Source of the DNA: Nansenia antarctica
Lineage: Eukaryota > Chordata > Actinopteri > Argentiniformes > Microstomatidae
NCBI GenBank assembly: GCA_963989245.1
Contig: OZ022344.1
Coordinates: forward strand, 69,145,941 to 69,209,940
Reading direction: 5' to 3'
DNA: 64,000 nt
This document shows, piece by piece, positions 33,201 through 47,590 of this stretch. Under the pieces are notes generated by a model, which was not told where the DNA came from, searched no databases, and saw only the letters and a program-made list of their open reading frames with translations. The position numbers were made by a program, and so were the translations under genes. How positions within the stretch are numbered: the first letter of the stretch is position 1; each line of letters begins with the position of its first letter.

Positions 33201-36200
33201 TGAAGCCACTGACTCGGGTGATGACGACCTACTTCCTGTAAATGACAAATAATAATCACAACATTGAGTTCTGAACGGGGGAACCGGTGAGTCTGGAGAC
33301 AGGGGTCTATACTCATCCAACCGTGTAACAGATTCAGGAGACGACGGCCTCGTGTCGGTAAACAAGTGGTCAAGATATACAAGGTTTCCATCACTGTTTG
33401 AACTAAGTGATTCAGGGGATAGTGATCTATTCTCAGGAGAAGACAATTGGACAAACTTCCATTCAGCCAAGACAGGGGAAGGTGCTTTGATTTCTGTATC
33501 TCCCGGATGTGATATTTGCACATGAAGTTCATCTCGAGGGTCTGTGATTCTCTGCTCAGGGACATCAGGCTGTGTTAGCAAGGAATCAAGTTGTATCATA
33601 GCCACATCATCTTTGGTTTCATAATTTACAGACAAACTAATGATTGGTTCTTTAACACCGGTGGACCTGATATCTTCACTAGATTGCTGAGGTTGATCAA
33701 ACACTTCAAAAACACCTGTCTTACTCCAGTTGGTTTCACCTTTATACGCTGGGTCATAGGTATGGGCCATTAACTTGGAGGGAACTGCCTTGTAAACCAG
33801 TCTATACTCTGGAGCCAATGACCTCCCTTCTAGTACTTCCAACACAGCCTGGGATGCAGGTTCATTCCTCTCAGATAGTAACATGCTTTCAACGACATCA
33901 GAAGACGTCACTCCTGGTGACTTTGGCCGAGTAACAGTGGGAGTGTATTGTGAAAGACCTGCAGCATCGTCCTCTGACCAGATGGAATCAGGTGAACAGG
34001 CTCTGGTCTCCCTGAACAGGTCCTGCAGACCAAACTCCTCCATGCCTGTGTCTGACATCACTGAGTCAGGTGATGGACGTCTCTCTGCTGTTGACCAATC
34101 ACAACCAGGCAGAGCAGGTCCATATTGGGGGACTGGTGAGTCAGGAGAGAGGGCTCTGTACTCATCTAGTGATGTCATAGACTCAGGGGAAGATGCTCTT
34201 AACTCAGAGAACCAGTAGTCAAGGAATGGAAGGGTGTCGTCATTCTCCGATGTTAAGGACTCTGGTGATCGAGGTCTGAATGTGGTTAGTTTATCAACAG
34301 TCTGCTCATCTTCACCTTCTGATTTAAATGATTGGGGAGAATCTGCTCTGTCCTCAACAAATAAGTCCTCAAGGCGATATTCATAGAATTCAATGTCTGA
34401 AGTTACTGATTGAGGTGATGAAGACCTGTCTTCAGTAAATAACAGATAATAATCACAACATTGAGTTCTGAACTGGGGAACAGGTGAGTCGGGGGAGAGG
34501 GGCCTATTCTCATCTAAAGAGGTAACAGACTCAGGAGAGAAAGGTCTTGAAACTGAGAAGAAGTGTTCAAGGAATGAGATGTTGTCATCTGAACCTATTG
34601 ATTCTGGTGAGAGGGGCCTGTATGTTGTTAAAACTTGCTCAACTGACTCTCCATATTCAATATCAGATATGAGACTAACAGGTGAATCTGGTCTGGTGTC
34701 GACAAATAATTCCTCAAGACAAAATTCGGAGAATTCAATTTCTGAAGCCACTGACTCAGGTGATGATGACCTACTTCCTGTAAATGACAAATAATAATCA
34801 CAACATTGAGTTCTGAACTGGGGAACCGGTGAGTCTGGAGACAGGGGTCTATACTCATCCATCGATGTAACAGAATCAGGAGACGACGGCCTCGTGTCGC
34901 TAAACAAGTGGTCAAGACATAAAAGGTTTCCATCACTGTTTGAACTAAATGATTCAGGGGATAGTGATCTATTCTCAGGAGAAGACAATTGGACAAACTT
35001 CCATTCAGCCAAGACAGGGGAAGGTGCTTTGATTTCTGTATCTCCCGGATGTGATATTTGCACATGAAGTTCATCTCGAGGGTCTGTGATTCTCTGCTCA
35101 GGGACATCAGGCTGTGTTAGCAACACATCAAGTTGTATCATAGCCACATCATCTTTGGTCTCAAAATGTACAGACAAACTAATGATCGGTTCTTTAACAC
35201 CGGTGGACCTGACATCTTCACTAGATTGCTGAGGTTGATCAAACACTTCAAGAACACCTGTCTTACTCCAGTAGAGTTCACCTTTATACGCTGGGTCATA
35301 GGTATGGGCCATTAACTTGGAGGGAACTGCCTTGTAAACCAGTCTATACTCTGGAGCCAATGACCTCCCTTCTAGTACTTCCAACACAGCCTGGGATGCA
35401 GGTTCATTCCTCTCAGATAGTAACATGCTTTCAACGACATCAGAAGACGTCACTCCTGGTGACTTTGGCCGAGTAACAGTGGGAGTGTATTCTGAAAGAC
35501 CTGCAGCATCATCATCCTCTGACCAGATGGAATCAGGTGAACAGGGTCTGGTCTCCCTGAACAGGTCCTGCAGACCAAACTCCTCCATGCCCGTGTCTGA
35601 CATCACTGAGTCAGGTGATGAACGCCTCTCTGCTGTTGACCAGGCACAACCAGGCAGAGCAGGTCCATAGTGGGGAACTGGTGAGTCAGCAGAGAGGGCT
35701 CTGTACTCATCTAGTGATGTCATAGACTCAGGGGAAGATGCTCTTAACTCAGAGAACCAGTAGTCAAGGAATGGAAGGGTGTCGTCATTCTCCCATGTTA
35801 AGGACTCTGGTGATCGAGGTCTGAATGTGGTTAGTTTATCAACAGTCTGCTCATCTTCACCTTCTGATTTAAATGATCGGGGAGAATCTGCTCTGTCCTC
35901 AACAAATAAGTCCTCAAGGCGATATTCATAGAATTCAATGTCTGAAGTGACTGATTGAGGTGATGAAGACCTGTCTTCAGTAAATAACAGATAATAATCA
36001 CAACATTGAGTTCTGAACTGGGGAACAGGTGAGTCGGGGGAGAGGGGCCTATTCTCATCTAAAGAGGTAACAGACTCAGGAGAGAATGGTCTTGAATCTG
36101 AAAATAAGTGTTCAAGGAATGAGATGTTGTCATCTGAACCTATTGATTCTGGTGAGAGGGGCCTGTTTGTTGTTAAAACTTGTGCAACTGACTCTCCATA

Positions 36201-39200
36201 TTCAATATCAGATATGAGACTATCAGGTGAATCTGGTCTGGTGTCAGTAGATAATTCCTCAAGACAAAATTCAGAGAATTCAATTTCTGAAGCCACTGAC
36301 TCGGGTGATGACGACCTACTTCCTGTAAATGACCAATAATAATCACAACATTGAGTTCTGAACGGGGGAACCGGTGAGTCTGGAGACAGGGGTCTATACT
36401 CATCCATCGATGTAACAGATTCAGGAGACGACTGCCTCGTGTCGCTAAACAAGTGGTCAAGACATAAAAGGTTTCCATCACTGTTTGAACTAAGTGATTC
36501 AGGGGATAGTGATCTATTCTCAGGAGAAGACAATTGGACAAACTTCCATTCAGACAAGACAGGGGAAGGTGCTTTGACTTCTGTATCTCCCGGATGTGAT
36601 ATTTGCACATGAAGTTCATCTCGAGGGTCTGTGATTCTCTGCTCAGGGACATCAGGCTGTGTTAGCAACACATCAAGTTGTATCATAGCCACATCATCTT
36701 TGGTTTCATAATTTACAGACAAACTAATGATCGGTTCTTTAACACCGGTGGACCTTATATCTTCACTAGATTGCCGAGGTTGATCAAACACTTCAAGAAC
36801 ACCTGTCTTACTCCAGTAGGCTTCACCTTTATATGCTGGGTCATAGGTATGGGCCATTAACTTGGAGGGAACTGCCTTGTAAACCAGTCTATACTCTGGA
36901 GCCAATGACCTCCCTTCTAGTACTTCCAACACAGCCTGGGATGCAGGTTCATTCCTCTCAGATAGTAACATGCTTTCAACAACATCAGAAGACGTCGCTC
37001 CTGGTGACTTTGGCCGAGTAACAGTGGGAGTGTATTCTGAAAGACCTGCAGCATCGTCCTCTGACCAGATGGAATCAGGTGAACAGGGTCCGGTCTCCCT
37101 GAACAGGTCCTGCAGACCAAACTCCTCCATGCCTGTGTGTGACATCACTGAGTCAGGTGATGAACATCTCTCTGCTGTTGACCAGGCACAACAAGGCAGA
37201 GCAGGTCCATAGTGGGGAACTGGCGAGTCAGGAGAGAGGCCTCTGTACTCATCTAGTGATGTCATAGACTCAGGAGAGAGGGCTCTATACTCATCTAGTG
37301 ATGTCTGAGACTCAGGGGAAGATGCTCTTAACTCAGAGAACCAGTAGTCAAGGAATGGAAGGGTGTCGTCATTCTCCGATGTTAAGGACTCTGGTGATCG
37401 AGGTCTGGATGTGGTTAGTTCATCAACAGTCTGCTCATCTTCACCTTCTGATTTAAATGATTCAGGAGAATCTGCTCTGTCGTCAACAAACAAGTCCTCA
37501 AGGCAATATTCATAGAATTCAATGTCTGAAGTTACTGATTGAGGTGATGAAGACCTGTCTTCAGTAAATAACAGATAATAATCACAACATTGAGTTCTGA
37601 ACTGGGGAACAGGTGAGTCGGGGGGGAGGGGCCTATTCTCATCTAAAGAGGTAACAGACTCAGGAGAGAATGGTCTTGAATCTGAAAAAAAGTGTTCAAG
37701 GAACGAGATGTTGTCATCTGAACCTATTGATTCTGGTGAGACGGGCCTGTTTGTTGTTAAAACTTGTTCAACTGACTCTCCATATTCAATATCAGATAGG
37801 AGACTATCAGGTGAATCTGGTCTGGTGTCGACAAATAATTCCTCAAGACAAAATTCTGAGAATTCAATTTCTGAAGCCACTGACTCGGGTGATGACGACC
37901 TACTTCCTGTCAATGACAAATAATAATCACAACATTGAGTTCTGAACTGGGGAACCGGTGAGTCTGGAGACAGGGGTCTATACTCATCCATCGATGTAAC
38001 AGATTCAGGAGACGACGGCCTCGTGTCGGTAAACAAGTGGTCAAGATATAAAAGGGTTCCATCACTGTTTGAACTAAGTGATTCAGGGGATAGTGATCTA
38101 TTCTCAGGAGAAGACAATTGGACAAACTTCCATTCAGCCAAGACAGGGGAAGGTGCTTTGATTTCTGTATCTACCGGATGTGATATTTGCACATGAAGTT
38201 TATCTCGAGGGTCTGTGATTCTCTGCTCAGGGACATCAGGCTGTGTTAGCAACACATCAAGTTGTATCATAGCCACATCATCTTTGGTTTCATAATTTAC
38301 AGACAAACTAATGATTGGTTCTTTAACACCGGTGGACCTTATATCTTCACTAGATTGATCAAACACTTCAAGAACACCTGTCTTACTCCAGTAGGCTTCA
38401 CCTTTATATGCTGGGTCATAGATATGGGCCATTAACTTGGAGGGAACTGCCTTGTAAACCAGTCTATACTCTGGAGCCAATGACCTCCCTTCTAGTACTT
38501 CCAACACAGCCTGGGATGCAGGTTCATTCCTCTCAGATATTAACATGGTTTCAACGACATCAGAAGACGTCACTCCTGGTGACTTTGGCCGAGTAACAGT
38601 GGGAGTGTATTCTGAACGACCTGCAGCATCATCATCCTCTGACCAGATGGAATCAGGTGAACAGGCTCTGGTCTCCCTGAACAGGTCCTGCAGACCAAAC
38701 TCCTCCATGCCTGTGTCTGACATCACTGAGTCAGGTGATGGACGTCTCTCTGCTGTTGACCAGGCACAACAAGGCAGAGCAGGTCCATAGTGGGGAACTG
38801 GCGAGTCAGGAGAGAGGGCTCTGTACTCATCTAGTGATGTCATAGACTCAGGGGAAGATGCTCTATACTCATCTAGTGATGTCATAGACTCAGGGGAAGA
38901 TGCTAGTGATGTCATAGACTCAGGGGAAGATGCTCTTAACTCAGAGAACCAGTAGTCAAGGAATGGAAGGGTGTCGTCATTCTCCGATGTTAAGGACTCT
39001 GGTGACAGAGGTCTGAATGTGGTTAGTTCATCAACAGTCGGCTCATCTTCACCTTCTGATTTAAATGATTCAGGAGAATCTGCCCTGTCCTCAACAAATA
39101 CGTCCTCAAGGCAATATTCATAGAATTCAATGTCTGAAGTTACTGATTGAGGTGATGAAGACCTGTCTTCAGTGAATAACAGATAATAATCACAACATTG

Positions 39201-42200
39201 AGTTCTGACCTGGGGAACAGGTGAGTCGGGGGAGAGGGGCCTATTCTCATCTAAAGAGGTAACAGACTCAGGAGAGAAAGGTCTTGAAACTGAAAAGAAG
39301 TGTTCAAGGAATGAGATGTTGTCATCTGAACCTATTGATTCTGGTGAGAGGGGCCTGTATGTTGTTAAAACTTGTTCAACTGACTCTCCATATTCAATAT
39401 CAGATATGAGACTATCAGGTGAATCTGGTCTGGTGTCAGTAGATAATTCCTCAAGACAAAATTCAGAGAATTCAATTTCTGAAGCCACTGACTCGGGTGA
39501 TGACGACCTACTTCCTGTAAATGACAAATAATAATCACAACATTGAGTTCTGAACGGGGGAACCGGTGAGTCTGGAGACAGGGGTCTATACTCATCCAAA
39601 CATGTGACAGATTCAGGAGACGACGGCCTCGTGTCGGTAAACAAGTGGTCAAGATATAAAAGGTTTCCATCACTGTTTGAACTAAGTGATTCAGGGGATA
39701 GTGATCTATTCTCAGGAGAAGACAATTGGACAAACTTCCATTCAGCCAAGACAGGGGAAGGTGCTTTGATTTCTGTATCTACCGGATGTGATATTTGCAC
39801 ATGAAGTTCATCTCGAGGATCTGTGATTCTCTGCTCAGGGACATCAGGCTGTGTTAGCAACACACCAAGTTGTATCATAGCCACATCATCTTTGGTTTCA
39901 TAATTTACAGACAAACTAATGATCGGTTCTTTAACACCGGTGGACCTGATATCTTCACTAGATTGCTGAGGTTGATCAAACACTTCAAAAACACCTGTCT
40001 TACTCCAGTAGGCTTCACCTTTATATGCTGGGTCATAGGTATGGGCCATTAACTTGGAGGGAACTGCCTTGTAAACCAGTCTATACTCTGGAGCCAATGA
40101 CCTCCCTTCTAGTACTTCCAACACAGCCTGTGATGCAGGTTCATTCCTCTCAGATAGTAACATGCTTTCAACGACACCAGAAGACGTCACTCCTGGTGAC
40201 TTTGGCCGAGTAACAGTGGGAGTGTATTCTGAAAGACCTGCAGCAGCATCATCCTCTGACCAGATGGAATCAGGTGACCAGGGTCTGGTCTCCGTGAACA
40301 GGTCCTGCAGACCAAACTCCTCCATGCCTGTGTCTGACATCACTGAGTCAGGTGATGAACGTCTCCCTGCTGTTGACCAGGCACAACAAGGCACAGCAGG
40401 TCCATAGTGGGGAACTGGTGAGTCAGGAGAGAGGGCTCTGTACTCATCTAGTGATGTCATAGACTCAGGGGAAGATGCTCTTAACTCAGAGAACCAGTAG
40501 TCAAGGAATGGAAGGGTGTCGTCATTCTCTGATGTTAAGGACTCTGGTGATGGAGGTCTGAATGTGGTTAGTTCATCAACAGTCTGCTCATCTTCACCTT
40601 CTGATTTAAATGATTGGGGAGAATCTGCTCTGTCCTCAACAAATAAGTCCTCAAGGCAATATTCATAGAATTCAATGTCTGAAGTTACTGATTGAGGTGA
40701 TGAAGACCTGTCTTCAGTAAATAACAGATAATAATCACAACATTGAGTTCTGAACTGGGGAACAGGTGAGTCTGGAGAGAGGGGCCTATTCTCATCTAAA
40801 GAGGTAACAGACTCAGGAGAGAAAGGTCTTGAAACTGAAAAAAAGTGTTCAAGGAATGAGATGTTGTCATCTGAACCTATTGATTCTGGTGAGAGGGGCC
40901 TGTTTGTTGCTAACACTTTTTCAACTGACTCTCCATATTCAATATCAGATAGGAGACTATCAGGTGAATCTGGTCTGGTGTCAGTAGATAATTCCTCAAG
41001 ACAAAATTCAGAGAATTCAATTTCTGAAGCCACTGACTCGGGTGATGACGAACTAATTCCTGTAAATGACAAATAATAATCACAACATTGAGTTCTGAAC
41101 TGGGGAACCGGTGAGTCTGGAGACAGGGGTCTATACTCATCCATCGATGTAACAGATTCAGGAGACGACGGCCTCGTGTCGCTAAACAAGTGGTCAAGAT
41201 ATAAAAGGGTTCCATCACTGTTTGAACTAAGTGATTCAGGGGATAGGGATCTATTCTCAGGAGAAGACAATTGGACAAACTTCCATTCAGCCAAGGCAGG
41301 GGAAGGTGCTTTGATTTCTGTATCTACCGGGTGTGATATTTGCACATGAAGTTCATCTTGAGGGTCTGTGATTCTCTGCTCAGGGACATCAGGCTGTGTT
41401 AGCAACACATCAAGTTGTATCATAGCCACATCATCTTTGGTTTCATAATTTACAGACAAACTAATGATCGGTTCTTTAACACCGGTGGACCTGATATCTT
41501 CACTAGATTGCTGAGGTTGATCAAACACTTCAAGAACACCTGTCTTACTCCAGTAGGCTTCACCTTTATATGCTGGGTCATAGGTATGGGCCATTAACTT
41601 GGAGGGAACTGCCTTGTAAACCAGTCTATACTCTGGAGCCAATGACCTCCCTTCTAGTACTTCCAACACAGCCTGGGATGCAGGTTCATTCCTCTCAGAT
41701 AGTAACATGCTTTCAACGACACCAGAAGACGTCACTCCTGGTGACTTTGGCCGAGTAACAGTGGGAGTGTATTCTGAACGACCTGCAGCATCATCGTCCT
41801 CTGACCAGATGGAATCAGGTGAACAGGGTCTGGTCTCCCTGAACAGGTCCTGCAGACCAAACTCCTCCATGCCCGTGTCTGACATCACTGAGTCAGGTGA
41901 TGAACATCTCTCTGCTGTTGACCAATCACAACAAGGCAGAGCAGGTCCATAGTGGGGAACTGGCGAGTCAGGAGAGAGGCCTCTGTACTCATCTAGTGAT
42001 GTCATAGACTCAGGGGAAGATGCTCTTAACTCAGAGAACCAGTAGTCAAGGAATGGAAGGGTGTCGTCATTCTCCGATGTTAAGGACTCTGGTGATCGAG
42101 GTCTGAATGTGGTTAGTTCATCAACAGGCTGCTCATCTTCACCTTCTGATTTAAATGATTGGGGAGAATCTGCTCTGTCCTCAACAAATAAGTCCTCAAG

Positions 42201-45200
42201 GCAATATTCATAGAATTCAATGTCTGAAGTGACTGATTGAGGTGATGAAGACCTGTCTTCAGTGAATAACAGATAATAATCACAACATTGAGTTCTGAAC
42301 TGGGGAACAGGTGAGTCAGGGGGGAGGGGCCTATTCTCATCTAAAGAGGTAACAGACTCAGGAGAGAATGGTCTTGAAACTGAAAAGAAGTGTTCAAGGA
42401 ATGAGATGTTGTCATCTGAACCTATTGATTCTGGTGAGAGAGGCCTGTTTGTTGTAAAAACGTGTGCAACTGACTCTCCATATTCAATATCAGATAGGAG
42501 ACTAGCAGGTGAATCTGGTCTGGTGTCAACAAATAATTCCTCAAGACAAAATTCTGAGAATTCAATTTCTGAAGCCACTGACTCGGGTGATGACGACCTA
42601 CTTCCTGTAAATGACAAATAATAATCACAACATTGAGTTCTGAACTGGGGAACCGGTGAGTCTGGAGACAGGGGTCTATACTCATCCATCGATGTAACAG
42701 AATCAGGAGACGACGGCCTCGTGTCGGTAAACAAGTGGTCAAGATATAAAAGGTTTCCATCACTGTTTGAACTAAGTGATTCAGGGGATAGTGATCTATT
42801 CTCAGGAGAAGACAATTGGACAAACTTCCATTCAGACAAGACAGGGGAAGGTGCTTTGATTTCTGTATCTCCCGGATGTGATATTTGCACATGAAGTTCA
42901 TCTTGAGGGTCTGTGATTCTCTGCTCAGGGACATCAGGCTGTGTTAGCAACACATCAAGTTGTATCATAGCCACATCATCTTTGGTTTCATAATTTACAG
43001 ACAAACTAATGATTGGTTCTTTAACACCGGTGGACCTTATATCTTCACTAGATTGCTGAGGTTGATCAAACACTTCAAGAACACCTGTCTTACTCCAGTA
43101 GGCTTCACCTTTATATGCTGGGTCATAGGTATGGGCCATTAACTTGGAGGGAACTGCCTTGTAAACCAGTCTATACTCTAAGAATGAAAAATCCTCCTGG
43201 CAAGTTACTGATTCTGGTGATAAGGGTCGGTATTTCAATTCAACTAGCAGTGTATGATCACTTCCTGATACAAGTGACTCGGGTGAATCTGGCCTCTGCT
43301 CACTGAACAATTCCTCAAGGTAGAATCCAGACAATTCAATATCAGAAGCTGTAGACAGAGGTGAAGAAGATCTACTTCCAACAAATTGCACATTCAAATC
43401 TGTTATCTTGGGCCCATACTGTGGAATTGGCGAGTCTGGAGAAAGAGGTCTATACTCATCCAGTGACATATACGATTCAGGGGAGGACGGTCTGGTCTCC
43501 GAAAACCAACGACCAAGGTTCAGCAGAGTGGATTTACTATCAGAAAGAAGAAAGTCAGTAGACAACGGTCTGTGTTTCCATGAATCCATGTCTGTTTCTT
43601 CTCTATACTCACTCTCTGGTATGTACGATTCGGGGGAGTCTGCTCTATTCCCTGCAGACAACTCCCCGAGATATAAACCAGAGTACTGAAGGTCTGAAAT
43701 AACCGAATCCGGTGATGACTGTCTACTTCCATTGTAAAACAAATAATAATCACAATAGGTAGATGTGAACTGGGGAACTGGAGAATCGGGAGAGAGGGGT
43801 CCATACTCATCAAATGATGCAACAGACCCTGGGGAGACTGCTCTTAAATCTGGAAACACAAGCTCAAGGAATGAAAAATCATAATCTGAAGTAACTGATT
43901 CTGGCGTCAACAGTCTGTATTTCATTACGTCTCTGTCAACTGACTCTCCAAAATCACTTTCTGATATGAAAGACGCAGGGGAATCAGGTCTGTTCTCAGC
44001 GAACAATTCCTCACGGTATAAACTAGTGTAATCAAAGTCTGAAGCGACTGAGTCTGGTGACGAAGACCTGTCTTCCGTGAATAACAAATGATAATCACAA
44101 AAGGTAGGTGCGAATTGAGGAACAGGTGAATCAGGAGACAGGGGTCTATACTCATCCAATGAGGTAACAGATTCAGGAGAAGATGGCCTCGTGTCAGTAA
44201 ACAAGTGGTCAAGATATACAAGGTTTCCATCACTGTTTGAACTGAGTGATTCAGGGGAGAGTGGTCTATACTCAGGAAGGGAAGACAATTCGACAAACTC
44301 CCAATCATCCTCGCTATGTGACTCTGAGCTGACAGATTCTGCTGAGAATGACATAGATGGGTGTCTTTGAGTTGCATCTCTATATTCAGATTCTGATGAT
44401 ACTGATTCAGGTGAATCTGTTCTGAAGTCATTAAACAATTCCTCAGGACATACACCTGAGTACTCTAAATCCGAAGCTGTCGATTCAGGTGACGAGGATC
44501 TATACGTAGACAAATATAGTGAATATTCAGGTATTGACGGTTCATACTGAGGAACAGGTGAGTCAGGAGAGAGATGGCTGTATTCATTTACTGATGTAAC
44601 TGACTCTGGCGAGGATGCTCTACTCTCAGCAAACAGATTGTCGACAGACCAAACGTCTGCATAGTCTATCTCTGATGTCACGGGCGACACGGATCTACAC
44701 TCTCCCATCATCACTGCACACTCAGGAAATGGTGGACAATACTCTGGTACTGGAGAATCAGGCGATAGTGACCTGTGTTCACTCACAGACCTGTACGATT
44801 CTGGAGAATCAGAGCGGTAGTCATCAGAAAACACTGATGGGTAAGGGGAGCAGAGGGGACTCGAACCAATCCAGTCCGAATCGTTTACACCAAATAAAGG
44901 TTTCTCATACTTGTACAGTTCAGATACAGGTACACACGGTGGAGGTTCCATGTACTCTATGATGTAGGTTGTAATCTCTGGTGGTGACCCGGACCCATCT
45001 GATCTGGGAGAGAGAGGTCTGCTATCATCGAACGGCAGGGCAGAGTCTCGAGCTAACCCTCTCCGCTGTCGTTGAGGTGAATCGGACGACATTGCCCTGT
45101 AATCGCTAACGGAGATGACTGATTCAGGGGATGATAGTCTAGCTACAGACACAAACCCTGATTCTACGGGTGAGAAATCCCTTACAGGTGACAAGCTGTC

Positions 45201-47523
45201 ATAATCCTTTTCTGACTCTAAAGATTCAGGGGTCAAAGGGCGGTAGTCTGCGAAAGCCGAACATTGTGCCGTGTCCTGCGTATCTTGGCCGGGTGACTGT
45301 AGTATGTGTTGGGGAAGTGGCACGAAAAGATTAGAGGTGAAAGCCTTAGGCTCAGGGATATAGGACGTTTTGGCCCTCACAATAACATAATCGGCGTCTG
45401 GGTAGACTGGGTAGCGACTAGGGTGTCTATGAGATGAGTCGCATGCCATCTGAGCAGACACACTGGTGGTCAGACTTTGTGGCAAAACGCCCTGTTGAAA
45501 AGCGGTTTGATAGGGTCTACCTCCTACTACGCTGTATCTAGCCGTGGCTTCGCTAGGCTTGGCGGCAGGGACGTCACACTCATTTGCCACCTCTCCACTC
45601 TCGTCAATGAAGGGAAGCCGAGCCTCCAAGCTCATCGAGTCGTCTCCGAACACTCCACACACCCCCCTGCCCTCTTGGGTTTTTCCCTGCTGGTCGTCAC
45701 ACCTGGGGGACTTGAGGCCTACCTCCTTACTGGACAAGACCTCCTGCAAGACCTCGTCATACCCGGCGTACATGACCCTGTGGAACTGAGGGGTTATCTC
45801 AACTATGTGCTGCTGAGAGAGCTGCCCTCTCCGATCGACCACACGGTCTTCTTCAGCGGTGGCCAACGTGGCAGGGCGCTGCTCAGGTGGTAAGCTCGCT
45901 TGGCGGCTACGGCCCCCCTGGGCTAAACTGCTGGAGTCTGGGGCTTCTCTGGTCGGCCTGGGCTTGGATTTGGGGGTCAGACTGATAGAGGAGGCCGCGG
46001 CGGTGGTGGTGGTGGAGACGTAGGCCCTGTCCTGAGGTGCTTCCCTAAACCCGACCCAAAGCTCGCTGAAGTCTGTCTCGGCTTGAGCCGACTCTGACAG
46101 GCTGGGGCCAAAGTCCCTGATGGATATGGGGGACAATGTCATCCTGACATCCTGATCGGGGGAGGACAACCGTCGTTCTCCTTCACCCTGCTGCACCGGT
46201 GAAAGTAGGCTGCCGCCTTGGAGGCAGGTGTGAGCATCAGTGGCGCCCCCTGCTGGCTGAACCTCACCAATGCTGTAACTCTGGCGGTCGTCTCTCCCTC
46301 TGTACTGGGGGTCATACACCTGGGACGCTAGCCTCCACAGTGCCGCTTCTCTCGGGCAAAGAGGGGGACTTACTTGCTCCTCGTTGTTCTCGTCGTTCGT
46401 GGGCTCCGGTGCCGCCGCCGTGTCCTCCGGCGTCCACAGGTTGGGGTTCAGTTCTCTGGAACACAGAAAGGTTTATAACTAAGCGTTATAACTGTGTTGT
46501 AACAACATTTCGGTAAAGAGGCATTTGGAAATGTCATCATATATCACGTTCAAGCAGTTTGTGTTATTACACAAGTGGGAAAAGAAACAGTCTGAGTTAT
46601 ACCACATATTATGTATATAATACAACCGCTTAAATGTATTACTATGCAACTAAGAGCACATGAATGACTAAAAGTTAGTAATTAACACTAGAACAGCCAA
46701 CATCTACTATAAGAGCCGCCTCAGGGGTCAAATGACCATAGACAATGGAACGCTGCTACTTACACACAAACATCACATCTTGTAAATTAGCCTGCCGGCC
46801 TCCTACGCAGAAGAACTGCAAAATAGCTTTATACTAGCTTATCCTGATGTGATTTTGAAAATGTAAGGATACTGGGTGGAAGAACACACATATCTAGGAA
46901 AAGTCATGAAAGGAGGATCTTGAAATTTGATAGACTGAAATAAGATACACATTTTGTTTTACTCACATAGTCAAATGACCCCACCCAAGGCTGTTCTAGT
47001 GTTAATGTTATACAATGTTGTTTCTAGAATAGTTACCACACAGATATGAGGGCAACTTAATGCAAAGTGTGACCAAAGAGTAAACTGGGCTTTCATTGGT
47101 CTATAAAAGCATACAAGGCATGAATAAACTGACAGGAATAAAAATGATTTTGCTTTTCAAGCTGTCTTACAGCTGTCTTCATTGTACTCTTCTCTACATC
47201 AAATCTATACATAAGCACAAGACTCTAATGATCAGCACTGATTGGTCCACTGAATGATTGACATACAGTGGGATCTCCAGCTCCTCCAACAGGTCACCGT
47301 GCATGCTCTCTGAAGGGGTGTGTCCCACAGGCTCCGCCCAGGATGGAATGTCCAGGAGGGAGGCCACTGATAGGTCCTCTTCTGAGACAGCAGGGGGCGG
47401 TCTCTGGGAAGACTCCACCCTCACCAGTCTGGGGCTGTCAACGTCCTCCTGCACTAAGGAGAGGGCTACCGACACTGACAGAGAGAAACACACACGCACG
47501 CACACACGCACGCACACGCATGC

Positions 47524-47557
<34 letters not shown>

Positions 47558-47558
47558 C

Positions 47559-47590
<32 letters not shown>

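Noticed and set aside
32016..43142. Repeated plus-strand open frames of 60-81 residues every ~1545 bases, as if a small gene family lay antisense to ank2
   Set aside because: They recur exactly once per tandem unit, start with non-ATG codons and encode no known motif. They are the antisense of conserved ankyrin repeat DNA.
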